Notes: generated by a model not told the origin, from the letters alone. Shown: positions 1 through 8,579, counted from the stretch's first letter. The stretch: 15,652 bases of DNA from PGYR01 sp041595255 (GCA_041595255.1 JBFHKR010000059.1:1-15652), one strand, 5' to 3'. Program-made: numbers and translations.

Positions 1-86
1 TTAGCATAATTGTTAAAGTAAAAACTCAAAATAATAATATTATTTAAGAAATGAAATTTTATTTGATAATAAATTAAAATCGAGAT

Positions 87-116
87 TTGGGTATTTCTAC
101 TTATACAATAATTCAG
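87..116 (+). promoter_or_regulatory. Weak candidate promoter upstream of the OmpA-family gene
   Basis: TTG at 87-89 is followed after 19 bases by TAATTCAG at 109-116. This resembles the Bacteroidetes TTG-N19-TAnnTTTG layout, but the -7 box has two mismatches. It lies about 50 bases before the ATG at 167. The rest of 1-166 is AT-rich and shows no gene; it holds only a 12-base AT palindrome at 33-44. The match is weak enough to have arisen by chance. Confidence 0.22.
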
Positions 117-166
117 CGATTTAAACGTACTTCGCACACGCATTTATAACAACATTGGTAAAATAT

Positions 167-2098
167 ATGAAGTTTTTTAAAACACTTCTTTTAGCTTTAA
201 TAACTACTTCTAGTTTATTATTTTCACAAAACGACAAACTAGATAGACCAGAGAAATACAGATTAGGTATTGACTTAGGTTTGAACTACAACTTTGCAGC
301 ACTCGGATATCAAACATTTGTACCAGTTGGTACTCATTTCCACACATTTACAGCTAACGACGGTACTGGTATAGGTGGATATTTAGGTTTGAGAGCAGAG
401 TATTTATCTAATACTTGGTGGGGCGTAGGTCTTCATTTAGGATACGACAATAGAGGTTCATTAGTAACTGATGAGTCACTAGACAATAAACCCGAGTTTG
501 ATATATATAACTCATATCTTAATATAGCTCCTTATTTTAAATTTAACGAATTACTATTCAAAAATTCAAGTGTGTACGTAGGTCCAGTAATTGGATTGAA
601 AATGGCTGGTGAGTATGACTATGATTCTAAACTAGCAGGTACTACTCCGTTAATGGCTGTAGAAGCTACTGAACTAAAAGACCTTACTCTAGGTGCTCAA
701 GTCGGTTTTAATTTCGATATCCGTGTAGCACCAATAGGCCCAAGTCAAGTCTTTGTATTATCACCGTTTATTGAAGGTTCGTGGTTGATGGGGCAAAAGT
801 CTCCAACATTTGATGCAGTTCAAGATGGATTCGATGATACTTGGTCAACTATAACTGCTAGACTAGGTGTAACTGGAGCTATAGACTTCATCCCTAATCT
901 TAATTCAGCAAGCACTGGCGGTCAATACGCTACTGTACTACCTCCGTACGAAGGTAAAGTTATCCAAAGGGTAGTAGAAGAGTCATTCCCACTTATTCCT
1001 TATGTATTCTTTGATGGCTCTAAGCAAAACATTCCTTCTAGATATAATTTATTAACTCAAGCTAATGCTGGTTCGTTTGATAAAGCTGATGCTCTTGATT
1101 TGACTAACAATAAAGAATTGAATGGTGAAACAGCTACAAACAAAAAACTTGCAGTCTATCACAATATTTTGAATATTTACGCTCAAGAAATGAAAGACGA
1201 TAATGGGCTTACTGTAGAGTTAATCGGGTCAGCTCCTAAAAGTAAAGATGGCGAAATACTAGCTAACAATGTTAGGGATTACTTAGTTAATATACATGGT
1301 ATTGACGCTAGCAGAATAACGACTAAAGGTCAAGATATGCCTCGTATCCCATCTGGTAGTTCCGCTACTCCTGTAAACGATAGACCATTGGCTGATGCCG
1401 AAAACAGAAGAGTAGAATTCGTATTCAACAAACCTGAGATTTATGAATTACTAAGAGTAAAGATGGTTGACGAATATCCTGTTGATAACGATATATTAGT
1501 TTCGTTGAACCCTAACGTAAAATTCAGCTCTTGGAATATCAATATAGTTGACGAAGACAATAAAACTGTTACTTATGGTCCATTTTTTAGTCAAAACGAA
1601 AGAGTTTCTCCGTACTTACTTCTAAAAGGTAAAGACGAAGGCGATTACAAAGGGTTTATTGAAATAGTACAAGCTGATGGGACTAAAATAAAAGATGAAA
1701 CAGAATTCAGTCTAACTAAAGAAATGGATAATACTAAAATAGGTGAGAGATATACAATTCTATTCAACTATGGACAATCTGATGCTATTAAAAATGCTGA
1801 AAAGGATTTAAGAACTAAAGTTGCTCCAAAAGTAGAAGACGAAGAAATACTTATTATTTCAGGTCACACAGACCCAATTGGAAGTACTGAAGTTAATGCA
1901 GGTATATCTTTGAAAAGAGCAGATGAGGCTAAAGCTATATTCGTTAGCGAATTTGGTTCTTCTTCTGATAAAGTAGATAATATAATCTCTTATGGATATG
2001 GAGAGTCTAATTCTGCTTCTACATTTGATAACACTTTACCTGAAGGTCGTATGTACAATAGAAATGTAACTATCGACATTATCCCTTCTAGTAAATAA
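167..2098 (+). CDS. OmpA-family outer membrane protein with N-terminal barrel and two OmpA-like regions
   Basis: Envelope protein of 643 residues, predicted to sit in the outer membrane and bind peptidoglycan. A TTG at 155 would add four residues before a typical signal peptide (Met1 to about Ser20, MKFFKT start, LLFSQ end), so the ATG at 167 is preferred. Residues about 30-245 alternate aromatic and small residues like an OMP beta-barrel. A first OmpA-like region (about 279-420) has the FFDGSKQNIPSRYN start and a DAENRRVEF end but lacks the GHTD loop. A linker of about 100 residues follows. The C-terminal OmpA domain (about 527-640) has GHTD at 566-569, the LKRADEAK helix, YGYGES, and a GRMYNRNV end (canonical NRRV), consistent with diaminopimelate binding. 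No clear Shine-Dalgarno site is present. It is a single gene, ended by the hairpin at 2125. The family call is secure; a specific role is not visible. Confidence 0.9.
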   Translation: MKFFKTLLLALITTSSLLFSQNDKLDRPEKYRLGIDLGLNYNFAALGYQTFVPVGTHFHTFTANDGTGIGGYLGLRAEYLSNTWWGVGLHLGYDNRGSLVTDESLDNKPEFDIYNSYLNIAPYFKFNELLFKNSSVYVGPVIGLKMAGEYDYDSKLAGTTPLMAVEATELKDLTLGAQVGFNFDIRVAPIGPSQVFVLSPFIEGSWLMGQKSPTFDAVQDGFDDTWSTITARLGVTGAIDFIPNLNSASTGGQYATVLPPYEGKVIQRVVEESFPLIPYVFFDGSKQNIPSRYNLLTQANAGSFDKADALDLTNNKELNGETATNKKLAVYHNILNIYAQEMKDDNGLTVELIGSAPKSKDGEILANNVRDYLVNIHGIDASRITTKGQDMPRIPSGSSATPVNDRPLADAENRRVEFVFNKPEIYELLRVKMVDEYPVDNDILVSLNPNVKFSSWNINIVDEDNKTVTYGPFFSQNERVSPYLLLKGKDEGDYKGFIEIVQADGTKIKDETEFSLTKEMDNTKIGERYTILFNYGQSDAIKNAEKDLRTKVAPKVEDEEILIISGHTDPIGSTEVNAGISLKRADEAKAIFVSEFGSSSDKVDNIISYGYGESNSASTFDNTLPEGRMYNRNVTIDIIPSSK

Positions 2099-2124
2099 TT
2101 TATATTCAGATTATATATAAAAAT

Positions 2125-2159
2125 AAAGAGACTGTCTTTTATAGGCAGTCTCTTTTTTT
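2125..2159. terminator. Bidirectional rho-independent terminator
   Basis: The arms AAAGAGACTGTC (2125-2136) and GGCAGTCTCTTT (2144-2155) pair over 12 bases, with one T:G wobble, around a 7-base loop. A run of T follows to 2159 on the plus strand. On the minus strand the hairpin is followed by a T-rich stretch broken by one A. It lies between the stop of the OmpA-family gene (2098) and the stop of polA (2202), which converge, so it probably ends both transcripts. Confidence 0.88.
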
Positions 2160-2201
2160 ATCAAAGTCATGATAGTAAATTTAATCTATCAGGCAATCCA
2201 A

Positions 2202-5024
2202 TTAATGCGCCTCAAACCAGTTGATTCCAGTACCAGTATCTACAACTACCGGTACATCGCCAAGGGGTAAAGCAGTACGCATTTTCTCTACCACTAGCTC
2301 ACGTAACTCATCTAACTCAGTTTGCACTACATCAAATACAAGTTCATCGTGTACTTGTAGTATCATCTTAGATTTCAGGTTTCTGTTTGACATTTCTTTG
2401 TCTATACTAATCATAGCTATTTTTAGCATATCTGATGCAGTACCTTGTATTGGCATATTGATAGCTGCTCTTTCATCGGCGTTTTTAAGCATTCTATTAC
2501 TGCTATTTATATTTGGGAAGTAACGACGGCGTCCACAAAGGGTCTCAGCGTAACCTTTTATTCGAGCTGATTCGACAGTATCGTCCATGTATTTTATTAT
2601 ACCCTGATACTTCTCTTTATAATTGTCAATTATATCTTTGGCATCGCCCCGACTTATACCAAGACGTTCAGCTAGACCGTATGCTCCTAAGCCATACATA
2701 ATCCCAAAATTAACTGTTTTGGCAATCCTTCGCATATCTTGAGTTACATCTTCTTGAGGGATGTCATTAAGAACAGCTGCAGTTGCCGCATGTATATCAT
2801 CTCCATTTATAAACCCGCTTAGCATCTTCTCATCACCGCAGATATAAGCCATAATGCGTAATTCCACTTGCGAATAATCTGCTGCTAACAGTATATTACC
2901 TTCACTTGGTATAAATGCTTTTCGGACTTTTTTACCTAAATCTGAACGAATAGGTATATTTTGTAGATTGGGATCAGTTGACGATAGCCTTCCTGTGCTG
3001 GCTACAGCCTGATTGTAAGTAGTGTGAATCTTATCTGTCCCTTCGAATACCATTCTCGGTAGAGACTCAACATAAGTAGATTGCAATTTTGTAAGTTGTC
3101 TATAATCTAAAACTAGTTCAGCTATTGTATGCATAGGTGCTAATTGGCTGAGTACTTGCTCATTAGTACTATATCCGGTTTTCGTTTTCTTAACGGCTGG
3201 TATTCCCATTTTCTCAAACATTATTTCAGACAACTGTTTTGGAGAGTTTATATTGAATTGCTCTTCAGCTTCATCATATATTTGCTCCTCTAACTTATCT
3301 ATTCTCTTTGATATCTCAGCTTGTAATTCCTCTAGTGCATTTATATCTATACTGACACCATTCATTTCCATTTTATTCAATACTGTTATAGTAGGGAATT
3401 CTATTTCGTATGCTAGCTTTTCCTGAGGGCCACCTTTTATAGCTGGCTCCATCTTGTTTTTTAGCTGCAAAGCTAAGTCTGCATCTTCACACGCGTAGTC
3501 AGAAATATCTTCAGGATTGAGATCGGCCATCGATTTCTGGTCTTTTTTCTTTTCACCTATTAGAGATTTGATAGCAACAGGTTTATAACCCAGCCACTTT
3601 TCCGAAAGAGCATCTAAGTTAAGTTTTTCATCTGGATTCAACACATAGCTTGCTATCATCGAATCGAATACTATTGGTGCTATTAATACATTATATCTCA
3701 TCAATATATATTGGTCGAATTTAATATTCTGCCCACATTTCCCAATATTATTGCTTTCGAGTATTGGTTTTAATTTATCTATTACATATTTGACAGGTAG
3801 TGATTTATCCGCTCTTAGCTTACGGTTGAATTGTGTTTCATCTATTTCTTCTTGTTCGAAAAGAGATTTATTTTGTGGCTTTATTTCTTCCAATTCATTA
3901 TCATCTATGACTGGTATATAGTAGCCGGTTTTCTCTTTGAATGACAAGGCTATACCAACGATATGGCTTTCATTTTTGTTTAGACCAGATGTTTCCAAAT
4001 CGACAGACAATACATCGTGGTTTTCTATTTCTGATATTAGTTTTGACAATCCATCTTTAGTATTTACTAATTTATATTCATTCTCTATGGATTTTATTGT
4101 GTCAAGTTCCGTATCCTCATTTACATTAGGCAATAAGTTGATACTCGCTTTTCCAGAGCGTTCGAACCACTTACCTCTTAAAGTACGGAATCCTTCGTGT
4201 GCAAAAAACTTATCTAGCTCTTCGAAGTTTGTATTTTTAAATTCATAATCATCAAAATTGAACTCAATTGGGCAATCTCTTTTTAGAGTAACTAATTGTT
4301 TTGAGAGGAAAGCCATTTCCTTATGTTCAATTAGTTTAGTTTTTACCGATTTACTGGTTATAGCATCTATATTTTCGTAAACACCTTCGAGTGAGTCATA
4401 TTTTTCTATTAATGGGAATGCAGTTTTGATACCAATACCCTTTACACCAGGTATATTATCTACTGAGTCACCTATTAATGCTTGTACATCAATTACTTGA
4501 TCTGGTCGAACTCCAAATTTTTCACGAACTTCGGGGTAATCCACAACCTCAAGTGCACCACCCTTTGTAGCAGGCTTCAATATCTTTATATGGTCTGTGA
4601 CTAACTGATAATAATCTTTATCACTTGTCAGACAATACGAATCAATCTCTTGCTCAGAAGCCTTTTCTGCCAATGTGGCTATCAAATCATCTGCTTCGAA
4701 TCCATCTAACTCTAGTTGAGGAATTCCGAACAAATTCATCATCTCTTTTATCTTTATTAGTTGAGGTCCCAAATCCTCAGGGAATTCAGCTCTATTAGCT
4801 TTATAAGCTTCATACATTTCGTTTCTAAAAGTCGGTGCTGAAGTATCGTAAACCATCAGAATATGTTTTGGGTCATATTTATCAAGTAAAGAAGTCAAAA
4901 TATTTGCAAACCCAAACACAGCACCTGTAGGCTCACCTGCTGTGTTAGTTAGTCCTGTCCTATACATGGCGTGATAAGCTCTGAAAACTAATGACATTCC
5001 GTCAATCATAAAAAATCTAGGCAT
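2202..5024 (-). CDS. polA: DNA polymerase I
   Basis: Cytoplasmic repair and Okazaki-fragment-maturation polymerase, 940 residues, full length for the three-domain form. The 5'-nuclease domain (about 1-290) shows MIDGMSLVFRAYHAM, GFEADDLIA (109-117), TSDKDYYQL and GDSVDNIPGVKGIG. The 3'-5' exonuclease domain (about 318-520) keeps its metal-binding residues: DLE at 342-344, GQNIKFD near 435 and YACEDAD near 508. Proofreading is therefore predicted to be active, unlike in many polA proteins where this domain has decayed. The polymerase domain has motif A DYSQVELR (about 715), motif B RRIAKTVNFGIMYG (about 764-777) and motif C VHDELVFD (about 890). The ATG has an AGGA upstream. It is the last gene of the maf-permease-plsY-polA set, 12 bases after plsY. 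Confidence 0.98.
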   Translation of the reverse strand: MPRFFMIDGMSLVFRAYHAMYRTGLTNTAGEPTGAVFGFANILTSLLDKYDPKHILMVYDTSAPTFRNEMYEAYKANRAEFPEDLGPQLIKIKEMMNLFGIPQLELDGFEADDLIATLAEKASEQEIDSYCLTSDKDYYQLVTDHIKILKPATKGGALEVVDYPEVREKFGVRPDQVIDVQALIGDSVDNIPGVKGIGIKTAFPLIEKYDSLEGVYENIDAITSKSVKTKLIEHKEMAFLSKQLVTLKRDCPIEFNFDDYEFKNTNFEELDKFFAHEGFRTLRGKWFERSGKASINLLPNVNEDTELDTIKSIENEYKLVNTKDGLSKLISEIENHDVLSVDLETSGLNKNESHIVGIALSFKEKTGYYIPVIDDNELEEIKPQNKSLFEQEEIDETQFNRKLRADKSLPVKYVIDKLKPILESNNIGKCGQNIKFDQYILMRYNVLIAPIVFDSMIASYVLNPDEKLNLDALSEKWLGYKPVAIKSLIGEKKKDQKSMADLNPEDISDYACEDADLALQLKNKMEPAIKGGPQEKLAYEIEFPTITVLNKMEMNGVSIDINALEELQAEISKRIDKLEEQIYDEAEEQFNINSPKQLSEIMFEKMGIPAVKKTKTGYSTNEQVLSQLAPMHTIAELVLDYRQLTKLQSTYVESLPRMVFEGTDKIHTTYNQAVASTGRLSSTDPNLQNIPIRSDLGKKVRKAFIPSEGNILLAADYSQVELRIMAYICGDEKMLSGFINGDDIHAATAAVLNDIPQEDVTQDMRRIAKTVNFGIMYGLGAYGLAERLGISRGDAKDIIDNYKEKYQGIIKYMDDTVESARIKGYAETLCGRRRYFPNINSSNRMLKNADERAAINMPIQGTASDMLKIAMISIDKEMSNRNLKSKMILQVHDELVFDVVQTELDELRELVVEKMRTALPLGDVPVVVDTGTGINWFEAH

Positions 5025-5036
5025 AATATATTTTTC

Positions 5037-5675
5037 CTATTCGCTGAATAATTTCTTTTCTTCTAACAACTTCTGCAGTGGCTCTATATGTTTCAGTAAT
5101 ATTACAAAAGCCAACATAGCAACAAGCTGTAAATATCTAGTAGCATCTTCGTAAGCTACTAAAGTTGTTATTTCTATTAATTTATCTGGTGATATCATTA
5201 CCATAATTGGTGCACCTATAGTAGCTAAAGCATTTGCTACGTGAACATTTTTTCTAACTCCATAATATGATATAAGCCATACTATAGCCCATTGGAATAT
5301 AGTAAGTGGGTTTATAAATAGTAGCACTCCAACTGCTGTCGCCAATCCTCGTCCACCTTTCATTCTTAACCAAAGATTGAAATTGTGACCTATAACTGCG
5401 AAAACACCTGCATAAGATAGTAAAGTCATTAAATCTTCGCTATCTGTGAATAGTAAATAAACTATCATACAAGCTAGGAACCCTTTGATACCATCAAGTA
5501 AGAAAACTACTATTCCTATCCACTTTTTACCAGTTGTCTCATAACTGTTCATTGCTCCTGTGTTCTTGCTTCCCTCTACAGTTAAATCTAGTCCAGTTGC
5601 ACTTTTGACAATTATTTTGGAAAATGCTATTGACCCTAGTAAATAACCAATAATTCCTGCTATCCAACCATCCAT
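5037..5675 (-). CDS. plsY: Glycerol-3-phosphate acyltransferase PlsY
   Basis: Inner-membrane enzyme that transfers an acyl group from acyl-phosphate (made by PlsX) to glycerol 3-phosphate, giving lysophosphatidate for phospholipid synthesis. It has 212 residues, the usual length, and about five or six hydrophobic segments. Family motifs are recognisable: GSKNTGAMNS (35-44; usual form GSGNIGATN), DGIKG (61-65), and GHNFNLWLRMKGGRG (96-110). The last has Asn where Pro is common after GHxx. The start ATG abuts the stop codon of the permease with no gap and has GGAG about nine bases upstream, so translation is probably coupled. Motif deviations lower certainty slightly, but no other family fits better. 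Confidence 0.9.
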   Translation of the reverse strand: MDGWIAGIIGYLLGSIAFSKIIVKSATGLDLTVEGSKNTGAMNSYETTGKKWIGIVVFLLDGIKGFLACMIVYLLFTDSEDLMTLLSYAGVFAVIGHNFNLWLRMKGGRGLATAVGVLLFINPLTIFQWAIVWLISYYGVRKNVHVANALATIGAPIMVMISPDKLIEITTLVAYEDATRYLQLVAMLAFVILLKHIEPLQKLLEEKKLFSE

Positions 5676-6557
5676 CTAGTATTTCTCCTTCAATAATTTC
5701 ATCTGCAAAAGTGATATCATCAATATAATAAAAAACAATACATAAGCTACTGACGAAGCATATCCCATTTTATCAGCCATTTCGAATGCGTTTTGATAAA
5801 CCTGATATACTAATGTTACTGTTTCATTAAGTGGACCACCTTTGGTCATTACATATATTTCTATAAATATTTGGAATGATTTTATTGTATTTACAACAAG
5901 TATAAAAAGTAGCGTTGGTTTTAACATTGGTAGCGTAATACTTTTAAACTGTTGCCAATCAGAAGCATCTGATATATCAGCGGCTTCGTACAAATCTTTA
6001 GGTATAGTCTGCAAACCCGCTAATACTATTATCATATAATAACCAGTTGCTATCCATATATCCATTGCCATAATAGCTGGTAAAGCTGTTTCTACAGATT
6101 GCAACCATCCTTCAGATTGGCCACTCATACCTACCATTTGTAGTAGTGTATTTATATAGCCTTCTTTACTATATAGATTTTTGAATATCAAAGCTATTAC
6201 AACTAGTGAAGTAACTGAAGGTAAAAAGTATGCAGCTTTGAAAAACTCTTTTAACTTACCATTTGTCCTATCGACTAATACGGCTAAAATTGTGGCCAAT
6301 ATAGTCGTAATAGGCACTGTTACAAACACAAATATCAATGTATTTGTTAATGATTTTATAAATGTGTCGTCTGATAACAAGGTAATATAATTCTGTAAAC
6401 CTACGAAAGTAGTTTCATTACTCAGAGTTTTGTACTCCGATAAACTAAGTATAAAAGAATAAATAACAGGATAAGCCCAAAAGACAAGGAATGTAAGAAT
6501 CCAAGGCAATAGGAGTAAAAAGATATTAAATCTCTCCTTATTCTTATAGCTTATCAT
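5676..6557 (-). CDS. ABC transporter permease, MalF/UgpA type (carbohydrate uptake)
   Basis: Inner-membrane permease subunit of a carbohydrate-type (CUT1) ABC importer, 293 residues with six likely membrane segments. It begins like this family (FLLLLPWILTFLVFWAYPVIYS), has PYF-like FKAAYFLPSV at 106-115, and ends its core with IYVMTKGGPLNETVTLVYQVY (two adjoining family motifs, about 234-254). The cytoplasmic EAA loop is EAADISDASDWQQFKSITLP (191-210); the almost invariant Gly of EAAxxxG is Asp197. No partner permease (MalG-like), ATPase or binding protein is in the window, so the substrate cannot be named. The start ATG lies inside the end of maf (14-base overlap) and has AAAGGA upstream. 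It may work with components encoded elsewhere. Confidence 0.88.
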   Translation of the reverse strand: MISYKNKERFNIFLLLLPWILTFLVFWAYPVIYSFILSLSEYKTLSNETTFVGLQNYITLLSDDTFIKSLTNTLIFVFVTVPITTILATILAVLVDRTNGKLKEFFKAAYFLPSVTSLVVIALIFKNLYSKEGYINTLLQMVGMSGQSEGWLQSVETALPAIMAMDIWIATGYYMIIVLAGLQTIPKDLYEAADISDASDWQQFKSITLPMLKPTLLFILVVNTIKSFQIFIEIYVMTKGGPLNETVTLVYQVYQNAFEMADKMGYASSVAYVLFFIILMISLLQMKLLKEKY

Positions 6558-7149
6558 TGAATTCCTTTATCTCTTTATAAAAACGTGATAGAGGGAAACC
6601 GACTATATTGTAGTAACAACCAAATATTGCCTCAACGAAAACAGAACCAAAATCATCTTGTATACCATAGCTCCCTGCCTTGTCCATTGGGGAACCTGTT
6701 GCTATATACGCATATTTTTCTCTTTCGCCTAGTTCACGGAAAGTCACATCTGTTTTGACATAAAAGTTTGTTGAATTTTGGGATAAATTATGAACCAAAG
6801 AAACTCCAGTATATACCTGATGTGTTTTTCCACTTAGTTGAGTTAACATAGTATATGCGTCTTGCTCGTCTATAGGTTTATTTAGCAATATATTCTCTAA
6901 ATATACAGTAGTATCCGAACCGATAACTATTTTTTCAGGATTCTGAGTAGCAATATGATTTGCCTTTCTATTAGCTAATTCCATCACAAATTTTGCTGGT
7001 TCTTTTTCTAAAATGTCATCCTCATCAATATCAGCTGGGATGACTTCAAACCTAAGACCTATTTGCTCCAATAGCTTTTTCCTACGAGGTGAACCCGAGG
7101 CAAGTATAATCTCGCATTTTAAATCTAGGATTTGTGATAAATCTAACAT
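6544..7149 (-). CDS. maf: Maf-family nucleotide pyrophosphatase
   Basis: Cytoplasmic house-cleaning enzyme that hydrolyses non-canonical or pyrimidine nucleoside triphosphates to monophosphates. With the ATG at 7149 it has 201 residues, the usual size. Motifs in order are ILASGSPRRKKLL (15-27), IGSDTTVYL (catalytic Asp region), LSGKTHQVYTGVSL, and SYGIQDDFG ending in YYNIVGFPL. An upstream in-frame TTG at 7182 would add 11 residues. It is disfavoured because a TATATTTG promoter element at 7185-7192 would start transcription at about 7178, downstream of that TTG. Maf exists as dTTP/UTP- and m7GTP-preferring subgroups; the subgroup is not assigned here. First gene of the maf-permease-plsY-polA set. 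Confidence 0.94.
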   Translation of the reverse strand: MLDLSQILDLKCEIILASGSPRRKKLLEQIGLRFEVIPADIDEDDILEKEPAKFVMELANRKANHIATQNPEKIVIGSDTTVYLENILLNKPIDEQDAYTMLTQLSGKTHQVYTGVSLVHNLSQNSTNFYVKTDVTFRELGEREKYAYIATGSPMDKAGSYGIQDDFGSVFVEAIFGCYYNIVGFPLSRFYKEIKEFNDKL

Positions 7150-7184
7150 ATTTACTATAATAGTTGTTTCATATTCAATCAAAG

Positions 7185-7192
7185 CAAATATA
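7185..7192 (-). promoter_or_regulatory. Bacteroidetes-type -7 promoter element for the maf-polA operon
   Basis: Read on the minus strand, 7192 to 7185 is TATATTTG, an exact match to the Bacteroidetes TAnnTTTG -7 element. It sits 35 bases before the maf ATG at 7149, giving an expected 5' leader of about 30 bases. No clean -33 TTG is visible at the usual spacing. The same octamer lies upstream of coaD (13610-13617). Confidence 0.5.
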
Positions 7193-7251
7193 TGAAATTA
7201 GATTTTAGTGAACAGAATTACTTTAAAAGTATTGAAAGAGATTTCTTTTCT

Positions 7252-7848
7252 TTAACTTTTTTTACCAGTTTTATTTCTATTGCGAATATTTAAAAACAAG
7301 GAAACTAAAAAAGCAAGTCCAAAAACTGTAATCAAAACAATAAGTAATCTTATGTCAGACTCGAGCTTCTTTTTATTACTTGCCATTTCAGTAATTGTAG
7401 TTTCAAGAGAATCTATTCTTTTCTCATTTTCGGAGGCGGTCATAGCTTCTTGTCCTAATCTACCCATTTCAATTTCGTAATAACGTTTTAGATATTCATT
7501 GGAAGATATATAATTACGAATACGCTGGTAAAAATTTGCTAAATCTAGATATATTTCAGTATTACTAAACTCAGCGCTATCCATTATTGCAATAGCCTTT
7601 AGATAGTAATATTCGGCAGATTTGTTAGCTTCTATATGATCATAGCACTTAGCCGTATAATAGTTCTTGTTGAATATATCTTCTAACGAAGTCTCTATAG
7701 TCACTTCATCACCTATTACATTGAGGTGGTAAAGAGCAGAGTCTATATTGCCTTTCTTACAGTAGTCTATTCCTTTTTCCAAATGAACATTTTTAGAAAA
7801 AAGGAAAATAGGTAGTGTTAGAAATAAAACGAGTATAAGTTTAACCAT
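7252..7848 (-). CDS. TPR/coiled-coil protein with C-terminal membrane anchor, function unknown
   Basis: A 198-residue protein I cannot assign to a named family. It has an N-terminal signal-like hydrophobic stretch (about 1-18, VKLILVLFLTLPIFLFSK). Three helical pairs resembling tetratricopeptide repeats follow (about 22-50, 62-92 with AEYYYLKAIAIMD, and 96-126 with YQRIRNYISSNEYLKRYYEI). Then come a charged coiled coil (about 139-166) and one membrane segment (167-187), with a short basic cytoplasmic tail (RNRNKTGKKS). This looks like the periplasmic sensing half of Bacteroidetes TPR-membrane-kinase or TPR-membrane-HTH regulators, without the effector domain. Its ATG overlaps the stop of the lipoprotein gene by one base (TAATG), and it closes the seven-gene operon. 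No clear terminator follows. Confidence 0.75.
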   Translation of the reverse strand: MVKLILVLFLTLPIFLFSKNVHLEKGIDYCKKGNIDSALYHLNVIGDEVTIETSLEDIFNKNYYTAKCYDHIEANKSAEYYYLKAIAIMDSAEFSNTEIYLDLANFYQRIRNYISSNEYLKRYYEIEMGRLGQEAMTASENEKRIDSLETTITEMASNKKKLESDIRLLIVLITVFGLAFLVSLFLNIRNRNKTGKKS

Positions 7849-8579
7849 TATTTCCCCATAGTTGGTGAACTTTTTATAATATAATTCGGTAATTTGAAGA
7901 ACTTATCTTCTATCTTCTTTTCTTCTATTGATAGGGGTTTGAGTATTATCTTTAGGTCATCATACTCAATCTCAGCATATAAATAAGGTGCTTTTGCTAT
8001 TTCATAATATTTATTTTCGTAACCAAAGACATGTTTTTTAAAATATTCTGGGTTCATATGCATATTGGGGTCGTAATAATAGAACTTTTTAAAATTGTCG
8101 GTGATAATACTGACCATTTTTAATTTTCTTCCTAATACTTTAAAGTCAGTTTTTTCTTCTAAAACTGAGTACAATGTTGAAGTTTCTAAGCCTGCATCTT
8201 GAAAATACAAAGTATCTAGCCATGCCATCTTTCTGTACTGATTATTGTCTCTGAGATATTTAATATATTCAACTTTCCCATCGATATATTCCATAGCGTA
8301 TCGACCTTTGCTGAAAGTATAAATTACAGTATCACCGAAAACTTCTTTTAACGATTTATACTTTTTCATATCTGCAGTAGTTTGCATTATAACTTGAAAT
8401 GTTATTTTGCCTTCGAAACTGCCTTCGTGGTCTAGGTTTTCATCAACAATACCAATTTGGCTATTATCTATTATACCTATTGTTGAATCGACTACGGCTT
8501 TTTCACTTTCTTCTTTTTTTACTTGTTTACAAGAAAATAAAATTGTCAATACTGCTAATAATGCTATTATCTTTTTCAT
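7848..8579 (-). CDS. Hypothetical lipoprotein
   Basis: A 243-residue predicted lipoprotein. A short basic start and hydrophobic stretch lead to a lipobox ending TILFSC, with the modified residue Cys17. A charged linker of about 35 residues follows, then a mixed alpha/beta domain beginning EGKITFQVIMQTTADMKKY. It includes a threonine/tyrosine-rich strand pattern (VIYTFSKGRYAMEYIDG) and DNFKKFYYYDPN. The strand pattern is reminiscent of LolA-like or DUF4412-like periplasmic proteins; this is a visual impression only. The start overlaps the stop of the aminotransferase (ATGA), and its stop overlaps the TPR gene start, so the lipoprotein and TPR protein are probably co-translated and may act together at the envelope. 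No link to kynurenine chemistry can be read from the sequence. Confidence 0.8.
   Translation of the reverse strand: MKKIIALLAVLTILFSCKQVKKEESEKAVVDSTIGIIDNSQIGIVDENLDHEGSFEGKITFQVIMQTTADMKKYKSLKEVFGDTVIYTFSKGRYAMEYIDGKVEYIKYLRDNNQYRKMAWLDTLYFQDAGLETSTLYSVLEEKTDFKVLGRKLKMVSIITDNFKKFYYYDPNMHMNPEYFKKHVFGYENKYYEIAKAPYLYAEIEYDDLKIILKPLSIEEKKIEDKFFKLPNYIIKSSPTMGK

Noticed and set aside
33..44. 12-base AT palindrome AATAATATTATT
   Set aside because: All A/T, no T-tract in a terminator position and no conserved partner; expected by chance in such AT-rich DNA.
155..166. TTG start for the OmpA-family gene
   Set aside because: It adds four residues ahead of a well-formed signal peptide that begins at the ATG at 167; there is no ribosome site to support it.
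6544..6557. Possible frameshift or fusion at the maf/permease junction
   Set aside because: The 14-base overlap is in different frames and both proteins have complete family-typical ends, so this is ordinary gene overlap.
7219..7231. TACTTTAAAAGTA inverted repeat upstream of the maf promoter
   Set aside because: Six-base arms of nearly pure A/T occurring once only; an operator is possible but cannot be supported.
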